Source: Rhizophagus sp. LPA8_4_AMF
Lineage: Eukaryota; Glomeromycota; Glomeromycetes; Glomerales; Glomeraceae
Length of the DNA: 21,660 nucleotides
Direction of reading: 5' to 3'
Assembly: GCA_021464525.1 (NCBI GenBank)
Contig: JADRCO010001184.1
Coordinates: 1 to 21,660 of the forward strand
Numbering within the stretch: position 1 is the first letter of the stretch; every line of letters begins with the position of its first letter. Below are positions 1 through 10,052 of the stretch, piece by piece. Below the pieces are notes generated by a model. That model saw nothing but the letters and a program-made list of their open reading frames with translations. It was not told the DNA's origin and made no database searches. Position numbers and translations under genes: made by a program.

Positions 1-2252
1 TTATAAAAATTTATATACTAAATTTTCTGAATCTGGACATATTTTACCTCCAATTAAATCAGAAAATTCCGATCAAATATATGATAGTGATGATTCAGAT
101 AATTCAGAAGCTGATCTTATATTAGCTAAAAAGGAAAAACTTATGTCAAATAACTTATTACAATCAATTATTTTAAAAATTTCAAAGAAGCAGCATTCAA
201 TATATAAAGATATTATAAAAGAATTATACGAAAAAAATTATGAGATGGCTGAATATTATTGCAAAGAATTTTTAATATCTTTTCCAACAGATTATACTAT
301 GAGATGTATTTTAGCTTATACCTACAAGTGTCTTAACAATTATGAACAAGCACATTTATGTTTAAATGAAGCTATTAATTTAAAACCAAAAAAGTCATTT
401 GCTTATTTTATTCACGGACAAGTTTATTTTAGACAATATGAGTATAAAAATGCAATAAATAGTTTAAAAATTTCAATAAATTATAAGGCAGAAACAAGTA
501 AAGTATATATATTTCTTGGAGATGTTTATCTTCTTGAAGCCAAGTTATGTAATAATAATAACGATAAAAATAATTCCTATTTGGCTGCTTTAGATAATTA
601 TCTTATTGCATTAAAAAACAATCCAAATAGTTATTTATGCTTGAAAAAATGCGCATATGTTTATAAAAAGCTGAAAAAATATTTGGATTCTTTAGAAATG
701 TTAGATAGGTTACTAAATATGAACAGGAAAGATTCATTGATTTTATGTTATTATGGAGAAATTCTTAAAAAATTAAGGAGATATAATGAGGCAGTATTAT
801 ATTTTACAGATGCGAATTTGGTAGATCCAGAAAATATACATAATTTGAATAGAAGAGCTATTTCTTATTATGTTCTTCAAGAGTATAACAAAGCTTTATT
901 AGATCTTGATAAAGCTACGAAATTGAATCCATCAAATAGTTTAACGTATTACTATAAAGGATTAACATATTATGCAGTAGAAAATGTTCATGATGCTATA
1001 ATTGCTTTTGAAAAATGCATAGAAATAGATCCTAATGATAATTTAGCCAAAATTCAATTATATTATATGAAATATTCATTGAATAAGAAATGTCATGATA
1101 TTGTAATAGAAATAAACCAAATTTCTAATATTAGCGATAATAAATCATTACTTTTTATTAGATGTAAAATATATATTGAATTAGGAGAGTATGATAAAGC
1201 ATTATTAGATTTTATTAGGTTATTTAAATTATATAACGAAGATATTTCATTTATTTATCTATTGAAAAATTATCTTAATTTTTGGTCATATCTGTGTGGT
1301 TATTACAAAATAAATGATAATGATTATAGAGATATTGGAATTATTGAAAATTTTAATAAATATATGTATAAAGGTGAGAAAATATTTTTCATGTGATTAA
1401 TTTATTTGTTATAAAATACAAATTTAACAGAATCCATTTCTTTTATAGTAAAAAAAGTTTATTTTATATCGAATATTAACAATATTCTTCTTAAAAATGA
1501 TATAAATAGGTAAGCAATATATCTATAATATAGCTTTTTTAAAAAATTGTATATTAACATGATATAATATTTGAAAGTTTATCAGGAAGGTTATTTGATG
1601 CTAAGGATGTGCATCTTAATTTGGAATTACCTAAACTGTTTTTGCATTATGTTAAATCACAATACATTGTTTGGAAAATACGTGTTAAAAATATATCATC
1701 AAAAAATATTACTATGAACTTTATAGTTGACATGGGAGTAGTAAGTCAATCAAATAATTAAAAAATAGTTTATTATGCATTAATTAATATTTAGTTCTTT
1801 TTTAATAATAGGAACCTAGTTTATACTATTCATTACCAGATCAGCATCAAAAGAAAGAGCATAGATTAGAATATGATGATTTATCAAAACTTGTTGGATT
1901 GGGCTGGATTGAATTTACAGTACCAATTAAAATAAAATCAAATAAATTTGATTGGGTGCAACCTTCAATTACTGCAAACGGACCCTTCATTGATATGGTA
2001 TGCTTTTTTATTTTACGTAAATGATATTTTGTTTTAAAAAAAGAAATAATTCAATTACTTTATTTTTTTTAATTATAGCAAATAGATTATGTTCGATTCA
2101 TGCAATTTGAAAGGGATTCTAGTTACTTTCCCAAAATAGGTCATTTTTTACCCATATACAAATATTATCCGAATATTTTGAGTTCTAAATATTTTCCGAA
2201 AAAAGAAACAGAAAATTTGATTACTCTAGAAGATATTGTTAGCTACATATAA
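1..2252 (+). CDS. TPR-repeat protein with C-terminal GWIE module, 5' partial (paralogue 1)
   Basis: The reading frame is open from base 2, so the gene starts outside the window; the Met at 143 is internal. Five exons are read: 1-1373, 1449-1509, 1578-1740, 1812-1997 and 2079-2252, with GT-AG introns of 68-81 bases in phases 1, 2, 0 and 0. They give 651 visible residues. The first residues match the segment just after the RING in the gene at 4529-8431. An acidic serine stretch (about residues 28-40 of the visible part) follows, then about nine 34-residue TPR-like helical repeats carrying A-Y, G-Y and DP motifs. TPRs normally serve as protein-binding scaffolds. The last three exons encode a beta-rich module with LGWIEF and IDYVRF motifs. 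Alignment by eye with the downstream paralogue runs to the stop codon, which supports every splice site. No lesion is visible. Function is unknown; a scaffold or ubiquitin-ligase adaptor role is inference. Confidence 0.85.
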
Positions 2253-3852
2253 TTGTATCTTATATACAGTAAATTTTCATGTATTATCTATTATTATATA
2301 TGTAACCAACTTATATATCAATAAAATACCATTATTTATAAGAGTAGGTATAATATATATAGTAAAGTTTATATAAATTAATATGATTATAAATATTGGA
2401 TAGCTAAATGTTAATTTAGTAACTCTAAACAGGTAATATATTCATGTGTTTATTTTTTTCCCTTGTCTTGTTCCTTATTATTCATGCAGAGATATAAAAT
2501 CAGCTTATTACTAGCAACAAATTACATGTACTGATATTTAACATACTGTACATTAAATAATGTATCACAAATTGTAATTATTTGTCATTCATTGGTAAGT
2601 AGATTTATCTGCTATATATCTGATATAAACTTATTATTGTACATTAATAACCATTTCAGGCCAAACTTTAATATATCAATGGTTTCAGTTTATTAAAAAT
2701 CTGGTTTATTGAGACCGCTTATGTATGCAGAATGGATATTTTGAGGTAATAGAATTTTGAGATGAATACCATAGGCCTTAGAATCGTTAATTATATCGTT
2801 TATGAAATTTTACTGAATGAATGCTGAAAATATATTAAGCCCTCCTTAACTTTAACTTACTTGACTCTATTTCTTGTATTTTACATTTGCAGAGGAGTTT
2901 TGTTTGTTTTTGTTAACTTCTCAAAGCGTATAAGTATTATCAGGTATTTTAAAGAGACAGTGATCCTGGAAGTAACAATTGACTAAGCTATTGCTAAAAA
3001 CAAATATGATTTCTTTGCCATCTACATATTGATACATGTGATTCTACTCCACTTTAGACATCCTAAAAGTTGGGAAATAAAACAAAACTACAATATATTT
3101 CATTCTAAACCATTAAATATCAAAATAAATTGATGAAATTTTTTTTTTATTTTTTGAATAAAAGTAATTTCAATTAAAAATCATTTGTTTTTTTTAAAAA
3201 AAAATAAAATCAATGAAATTTAATTTAACAATTTATTTTATATCAATATAAGGATATAATAGAGGACATGAATAATTAAGTATAATTGAAAATTTGATAT
3301 TTAAGACTTGGGGATTCAATACGGGTGGCAAAGTATACCTGGTTTAATCACAAGCATGTGGCTATTATTTTACAAATCTATGATACTACATGTGAGTTGG
3401 ATCAGTCCGTCCCAAAGACTGGTCTCTCTGAACTGGTCCACTTTAGACCTGTCCTTAAAGTTATCAAATTTGTTTATTTAGTGTTGGGTTGATCATAATT
3501 GATCAGCAAAAACCAATGAAATACATTAAAGTCACCTAAAAATGTTGAATTATTCATTATATGAAGGTGCATGTTTATTATTACCGGATGAATTTAATAA
3601 TTATATATGTGACTGATATAACATTAACAAGAGATGCTATTAAATTATGAATTGAGAAACAAATGTAAGGCGTTTGTAATATAATTAAATTGGATAATAG
3701 TATAATTATAATAAATCTTGTTTGAACATTTATCATAGCATAAATAAAGTATAAATGATTATTATTAATATGTAAATTTAATAAATTTTAAAATGCTAAT
3801 TTAAAGCTAATAATTAAATTTTATAAATTAAATATTTATATTTTGCACTCCT
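2253..3852. other. Intergenic DNA between the tandem paralogues
   Basis: No convincing coding region was found in this AT-rich 1.6 kb. Around 3397-3455 there is a locally GC-richer patch with repeated near-copies of ACTGGTC and GGTCC/GGATC (for example GACTGGTC at 3418 and AACTGGTCC at 3431), which may be a worn transposon end. Homopolymer A and T runs lie near 3140-3210. Nothing resembling a tRNA or rRNA was seen. Confidence 0.5.
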
Positions 3853-4036
3853 GGCTGGATATTTTGGCTAACTACACTATTCTTTAAAAAAAGGGTATAG
3901 CCGAAAATATTCAGCCGAAAATAGTAAATGTTGAACCAATAAAATATTCAAGATCAACATGGATTTTTTTTCGGCTGGGTGTTGTTGCCAAAAATTTACT
4001 GCGCCTTCGGCTGAATTTTTCGGCTAACTACACCAT
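3853..4036. repeat. Three-copy repeat module, MITE-like relic
   Basis: A module of about 28 bases built on CGGCTGAATxTTTTCGGCTA occurs three times: direct at 3853-3880, inverted at 3898-3924 and direct at 4006-4036. The two direct copies continue into ACTACAC(T/C)AT. Copies two and three form an inverted pair about 80 bases apart, and a further TTCGGCTG lies at 3970. This arrangement suggests a small non-autonomous DNA element or nested remnants. No clear target duplication was found, so the boundaries are uncertain. Confidence 0.55.
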
Positions 4037-4064
4037 TATAATGATGACTCATATCAGTACTGTA

Positions 4065-4076
4065 TATCACGTGATA
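4065..4076. promoter_or_regulatory. Perfect 12-bp palindrome with E-box core
   Basis: TATCACGTGATA is an exact palindrome around CACGTG, the core bound by bHLH factors in fungi. It lies about 450 bases upstream of the start codon of the second tandem gene. A regulatory role is only inference; CACGTG also appears at 14476 and 14742. Confidence 0.25.
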
Positions 4077-4298
4077 GAATAGAAAAATTTAAATTGAAAG
4101 CCTGTGCTGTCTCCGTGTACTTCTGCTGACTTTATGTTAATGTCAATAAAATAAATTTTTTTTTTTTTTAATAATGAAACCGCAAAATCTAACAGGATTT
4201 AAAAAATATTGTGCCTTTTAAACATTTATTTAGAGTTTTAATAGTAAATACATATTAAAATTGATATTTTTTTTTTATTGTTAATATTGTAATCCGAG

Positions 4299-4500
4299 AC
4301 AATGTTGTGCTATCCAATTAAATTCACTGGATTAGTCGGGATAAGTGATGTGATGTTGTACCACGACTGTAACATGTTACAATTGTTACATGTGATATGC
4401 GATGCACGCCACCACTTATCATTGTTTCACAATACAAAAGCCAGATCTACATTGTGCAATACAATGTATGAATTCACTGCATTTTTTTATTCATCATTGT
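4299..4500. promoter_or_regulatory. Cluster of ACAATG/CATTGT hexamers upstream of the complete RING-TPR gene
   Basis: Five exact ACAATG or CATTGT hexamers lie at 4299-4304, 4420-4425, 4450-4455, 4461-4466 and 4495-4500, with a related ACAATTGT palindrome near 4379-4386. They end about 30 bases before the ATG at 4529. ACAAT is the classical core of HMG-box (SOX/MATA-type) binding sites, and Glomeromycotina are known to carry many HMG-box genes. The open frame crossing this stretch (4302-4520) has no features of a protein and is read here as leader or promoter. Function is inferred. Confidence 0.3.
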
Positions 4501-4528
4501 CAGCACTTTCTCTTTTGTAAGAAAAAAC

Positions 4529-7500
4529 ATGGTAAGTCAGGTAATAATGAAATTATCATCTTAGTTGATTTTATTTAAAATATTAATAGTATATGAACAA
4601 TTCAAAAAAAAATATTTAGGGTGAAGGTTCTTCGAGTACTGAAAATAATTCTGAAAACAATGAAAAAGTCAAAAAACTTATTGAGGATTTGACCGAAATG
4701 AAAAATTTGTATGCCCTAAAATTACTATTTGAAGATTTTCAAGAGCAATTTTCCGATCATGTATTAGTTAAATCGCTAGAAGAGTTGGCTAACCCCGCTT
4801 TATTCAAGTCATATCATTCAAAAGAAAGTGCAGCTAGGTTAGAATTACATATACGTACATGGATTGCAGCTTTAGAAAGGGTACCTTTCTTAGAAATACG
4901 TCTCACTAAAGAAACTCGGGATCAACTTTATAATTCTTTGGCAAAATTTGCAAAAATTCATCGTAAAACAACTCAAGTAATGGAAGAAGGACTCGAAAAT
5001 AATATTAAACCTAAAATAAATAAAGCCGTGGAAGAAAGATTTGAAAATGACTTTAATCCTAATTATAATCCATTAGATCATCAAATAAATAATCAAGGCA
5101 ATGAAAAAATTGCAAAAAAGCGAAATTATAATATTGATTTTTTATTAACTTATTTACGAGATATGTTACATAGTTTACGTGATGATGAAAATTGGGTTCA
5201 AGAAATTTTTCGACGATTAATAAGCTTACTTAAGACTTTTTTAAATATTGCACCTGGAGTCTTACCTGGACTTCCTATTCCAAATGATAATTGTTCAATC
5301 TTATCTATGTTGTCCCAATTACGGCAGGGATTAAGTTCTAAGTATCCAATAGCGTCTTACTATATAGATTGGAGAATTATATTGTTAATTAAGTATGACC
5401 TTACTAAATTGTCTGGAAGCTCTAAAAAATTTTGTGAAATGATGATAGTAGAGTATATTTGGGCTTATTTAGAAAGAGAATGGGAAAATGTTGCCAATAA
5501 AACTATACTAGACTCTCTAGATTCTCAATTTAAATTTGATGAAATATCTAATAAGCTTATTAAGACATTAAGAAATGCAGGAAGCTTTATTAATGATCTT
5601 ACTGAAAATGAACCTCTTGCATTGCCAGATACATTATGGTTTGGGATATTAGATCTTGCACAGAGCCTTGTCCAAACATCAATACAAACGTCAATACATG
5701 GGTTATGTTATTATTTAGCTATTGAATCTCTCAATAAAGCACCAAGCAGCTTTATTCAATTTAAAGCAATTGAAGTATTGCTACATCTATATAATGTTAA
5801 CGAAGAATTATTTTCAGTAATTGAGATTGATCTTAAACAATATGCTCAAAAATTAAGGGAAAATAATTTATCAATAGAAAAATTTGAAAATCTATTGCAA
5901 TATGTTAAAGAAAAATGTCATAAAGACCTTGAAATAATTAATCATAATAATGAAAATAAAAAAGGAAAAGCAACAACTTTATCCACTAACAAACAGGGTG
6001 AAATTCTGAATAAAGTTGCCGAGAATATAACTTGTCCAATTAGCCGTGAGCCAGCAGACAAATTATGTACTTTTGGATGCCAACATACTATATCATTAGA
6101 TAGTTTTAAGAAATTAGAAAAAGTAATATGTCCAATTTGTCGACAAAATATAGAGAGTATTAATATTTTGCCGCAGAATACCATTTATAAAAGTTTAAAT
6201 TCACGATTCACTAAAGCTGGACATATTACACCATCAATTAATTTAGAAAACATAGATGTTACAAGTGATTCTAATGATTCGGAGGTTGATATTATGCTGA
6301 GTAAAAAAATGAATTTTGGACGAAAAATTAAATTTAACGCAAAAAAATTACAATCGATCTTTCAAGTTGGAAATTCAGTAAAACAAAATCCGATATACAA
6401 AAATATTATCAAGGAACTAACCGAGAGAAACTACAAACAAGCTATAGATTGGTGTCAAAAATATCTGAAAAGTTTTCCAAAAAGCAATTCTATGAAATGT
6501 CTTATAGCCTATAGTTATAGATGCCTTAATGATTATGACCAGGCATGCTTATATTTAGATGAGGCTATTAAATTAAAAGAAAATGATCCAATTGCTTGGT
6601 ACATTTATGGAGAAATTTTTTTCAGACAAAATAAGTTTGGAGATGCTATATCTAAATTGGAGATTTCTAGAGGATTGAATGCTAATATTGGTAATTTAAA
6701 TATCATACTTGGCTACAGTTATCTTTTTCAAGGAATGAAAAGTAATAACAAAAGCAATTATTTTATAAATGAACATGCTTTAAAGATTTTTAACGAAATT
6801 CAAAATGGTTCGAATAAATCTTTATGTTTTAAATATTGTGCTTATCTTTATGAAATGCAAGGAGATTATATAAATACTTTAAGAAAATTAGATAGCTATT
6901 TAAATATGAATAATGGGGATTCTTTAGTTTTATGTTATTATGGTGAAATCCTTATAAGATTAGGGAGATGCAATGAGGCAATTGATTATTTTAAAAGAGC
7001 ATATGACGTAGATCCTGAAAATTTTCATAATTTAAGTAAGAGAGCCATAACATATCATATGCTTGGAAAATATGAAGAGGCTTTATTAGATCTTAATAGA
7101 GCTTTGCAATTAAATCAATCATATGGTTTGGCGTATCATTATAGGGGATTAACATTTTATTCGATGAAAGATTTTAACAAATCAATTTCAGATTTTGAAA
7201 AATGTGTACAATTAAATTCCGATGATATGTTGGGAAGGATACAATTACTATATTTAAAATATAATTTCAAGAAATTGGATGATATTATTTCTGAAATTAA
7301 TCAAATTGCTAATATCGATGATGATGAATCATTAATTTTTATTAGGTGTAAAATATATATCGAATCAAAAGAATATGATAAAGCATTATTAGATTTAGAT
7401 AGATTATTTGAATTAAATTATGATGATATTTCATTTACTCATTTATTACAAGAATATTTTGATTTTTGGATATATGTCTGTGATTATTATAATATAAGCG

Positions 7501-8431
7501 ATGATGGATTTACCGATTTTGGAATTGTTGAAAAACTTAACAAATACATGTATAAAGGTACGAAATCTTTAATATCACTATTCATATAAAACTATTTAAT
7601 CAATAATTTTATAATTTTTTTGAACAGTAAAGGCAATTTATTTTGTATCAAATCTTGACAATATACCCGGTATAAATTATAATATTCAAGATGATGACAA
7701 CTCAAATAGGTAAAGTAATATTTTGTTTTTTAATCATAATATCTTTACATTGTGCTAATATGATAACTGCATTTTAATTAATAAAAGTTCACCAAGAAAA
7801 GTTTTGGTTATCAAGAATAAGTCAGCAACATTTCCTAGATTGTCAAATATTTGGTGGGAGGATGTTAAATATTACGTTGCCTGGAGGCTATGCGTTAGAG
7901 AATTACCATCTAAGGATTGTTCTTTGAATTTTATGATTAAGATAGGAAATGTAAGTTAATATTCATTTTTGAAATTTTTCGTTTAAAGATACTAAAAAAA
8001 TAATCGTTTTTTAGGGGGATAAATCATGCCATCAAATAGACCATATTTTAGAATATTCAGAGTTGTTAAAATTTATTGAATTAGGTTGGATCGAATATAC
8101 AGTGCCACTGAAAGTAGAATCGGATATGCTAGATTGGATAGAGCCTTCAATTGAAGTTAACAATGATTTAATTATTGTACGTCTAATATTTGTATAATTT
8201 AATAATATTTAACGTAAAAAAAAAAAAATTGCTAACTTTTTAAATTTAAAGAAAATAGATTATGTTCGATTCACAACAATTGAAAAAGACTACATTTATC
8301 TTCCTAAAATAGATTGTTTACCAATCTATAAATTACATCCGAGTATTCCAAGAGCTTTTGAGGACAAATATTTCCAAAAACAAATGGTAGAAAATTTACT
8401 TGAATTAAATGACATTATTAACTACGTATAA
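4529..8431 (+). CDS. Helical domain / single-zinc RING / TPR / GWIE-module protein (paralogue 2, complete)
   Basis: Six exons are read: 4529-4531 (the ATG alone), 4620-7557, 7628-7709, 7788-7950, 8015-8176 and 8252-8431, giving 1175 residues. Residues about 20-460 are an unrecognised, mostly helical domain that is shared with the kinase pseudogene at 11089-13525. Residues about 470-520 form a RING-like domain with CPIS, GCQH and CPIC. Only the ligands of zinc site 2 (C, H, C, C) are kept; site 1 positions are Ser or other residues, as in SP-RING and U-box relatives. An acidic serine linker follows (about 546-560), then about nine TPR-like repeats (590-980). The last exons hold a beta-rich module with GWIE at 1086-1089 and a KIDYVRF motif at the start of the last exon. 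The start was chosen because ATG followed by GTAAGT splices in frame to the acceptor at 4618-4619; the next in-frame Met is at 4698. A ubiquitin or SUMO ligase role is plausible but unproven. Confidence 0.85.
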
Positions 8432-9504
8432 AAATATATTATTGTATGACTCTTTTATAAATTCATTTTATTATAAATTTACTATAAAATATTTTATATA
8501 TTTTTTTTTTTTTTTTGAATAAAATTTAATTTAACGACAAACAGTACTAGCACTGATGCATAATTAATTTAAAAATATCGATTGTTCTGTTAAGTTTTAT
8601 AATATTCACGTTTAATGAATACATTTTCCAATGACATTAGAAGTAATTATCATGCTACTTTTATAATATAAAAACGATCATTTACTAAATGTAAATACTG
8701 AAACTACACGCTTTGGCTTAAAATTTGATCAGTTTATTTTCAACATCGTCCTCTTTATCGATAGTTATTAGATAAAATCCATGTTTGGTATTTGTTTTGT
8801 TCTTTATTTGCGTCTAAATTCTCTTAATTAAGATAAGTTAGTATTAAATAAAAAAAAACATCTTTATCCGCAAAGATTAATTCAGAATACAATGAATTTA
8901 CGGACCAGTTAAAAATTAATTCAAAGTGTTATGTGCAAGGGCTATCATAGCTTGGAAAAATAAGTAATTATTTTCCTGGTTTCACGTAACTAGAGTTTAC
9001 CTGATTAATATTAGTAAAAATTTCTCCAAAATTTTATTGATGGAATATATACAGTATGGAGTTTTTGTAAAGATATTAGATTCTCAAATAAATTTGAACT
9101 TATGAAACATGGAAATGAGCCTCATATATTACTATATAATTTATTGCTTTAAATATTAGATAATGCAAAAGCACAAGAATAAAAATGAGAATGATTTAAA
9201 ACAAATAAACGTGTGAGTTTTTTTTTATGACGTTCAAATTCATATTAAATATTCGAGTTAACACTTGTTATTTTACGGAAGACGATGTTGATTGAATGAT
9301 TATTGTATCACGTTACTAATTAACCTATAATGTCTACAATTAATGGAATGATTTAATAATTTCTAATATTATTTGTCATCATATGATGTAATAGTGAGCA
9401 ATTACTATAGAAATACAATACAAATGTATGTAATATCAACGTTCATAATTATTTAATCAGGAATTCTTGACAAACAGAACTTTCATGACGTACCTCGCCA
9501 TAGA
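8432..9504. other. Intergenic DNA without recognisable genes
   Basis: About 1.1 kb of AT-rich sequence with a T-run near 8500. No reading frame with protein-like composition, no inverted-repeat element and no RNA gene was seen. Confidence 0.5.
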
Positions 9505-9516
9505 TTTATATATATA
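9505..9516 (+). promoter_or_regulatory. TATA box of the 157-residue orphan gene
   Basis: TTTATATATATA lies about 63 bases before the ATG at 9579 and follows a locally GC-richer stretch (ACGTACCTCGCC). Spacing and sequence fit a core promoter, which would put the mRNA start at about 9540. Confidence 0.45.
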
Positions 9517-9550
9517 GAAGGTATTACACTCACGAAAATTAAAGCAAACT

Positions 9551-9589
9551 ATGTCTGTATGTAATAAAATTGGGTACAATGAGTTATGA
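9551..9589 (+). other. Upstream ORF overlapping the main start codon
   Basis: The first ATG after the TATA box opens a 12-codon frame that ends with TGA at 9587-9589, out of frame with the main ATG at 9579. Ribosomes that use it would pass the real start. It may reduce translation, or the mRNA may begin downstream of it. The GTATGT at 9557 looks like a splice donor, but no suitable acceptor follows nearby. Confidence 0.35.
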
Positions 9590-10052
9590 TAAGTACACTG
9601 TAATCATTAAAAACGGAAACAAAATACAAGAATTGAAAAAGCATTTGGAAGATGGCAATATTAACTCTTCTACGGATTTATTTAAAAGTAATTTCAACTC
9701 TAGAGATCATGACTCTATTATTGATAATTGGATTTTATCTTATGGATCAAATGAACAAACAAGGAAGCAAATAGCAGGTCTTAAAAATCAAAGTTTTGGT
9801 ATATTACAAAAAATTTTAACGGAAAGCATTAATGATGGCAAAAAATTAACCATTTTTATTCTGAAGTTCACGGGGAAGAATAGAATTGAATATTTTAGAT
9901 CTGAGCAAAGAACGTATTATGAATCATGTGTCAACGTTGAACTTACTTCTAGTATTGATGACTCTAAGAGATTAATTAATTTTTATCTTATGGATCTTGC
10001 TGTTCTTGTACTTTCAGGGGGATCCGAAAGTTATACACTCAGCATTGAATAA
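9579..10052 (+). CDS. Hypothetical 157-residue protein, intronless
   Basis: An uninterrupted frame begins with MSYDKYTV and ends with SYTLSIE at the TAA of 10050-10052. The ATG at 9579 was chosen over the in-frame TTG at 9570, since eukaryotes rarely use TTG. The composition is mixed and soluble: alternating charged and hydrophobic residues in the first 90 positions, then beta-like strands (for example LTIFILKFTGK) and a hydrophobic stretch near residues 135-148 (INFYLMDLAVLVLSGG) that is short for a membrane helix. There is no signal peptide, no Cys/His cluster and no recognisable catalytic motif. A TATA box and an upstream ORF precede it. I do not recognise the family; it could be a lineage-specific protein. 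The clean frame and natural composition make a real gene likely. Confidence 0.65.
   Translation: MSYDKYTVIIKNGNKIQELKKHLEDGNINSSTDLFKSNFNSRDHDSIIDNWILSYGSNEQTRKQIAGLKNQSFGILQKILTESINDGKKLTIFILKFTGKNRIEYFRSEQRTYYESCVNVELTSSIDDSKRLINFYLMDLAVLVLSGGSESYTLSIE

Noticed and set aside
143..145. ATG at 143 as the start of the first TPR gene
   Set aside because: The frame stays open to the window edge and the upstream residues match the paralogue, so this Met is internal.
4302..4520. 72-codon open frame on the plus strand
   Set aside because: Its composition is odd and shows no domain, it overlaps the hexamer cluster, and it ends just before the ATG of the RING-TPR gene. It is more likely leader or promoter DNA.
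4689..4691. TTG as start of the RING-TPR gene
   Set aside because: The frame is open further upstream to a splice acceptor at 4618-4619, and homology to the pseudogene extends upstream. TTG starts are rare in eukaryotes.
5942..6184. Minus-strand 80-codon frame
   Set aside because: Antisense shadow of the RING region of the RING-TPR gene.
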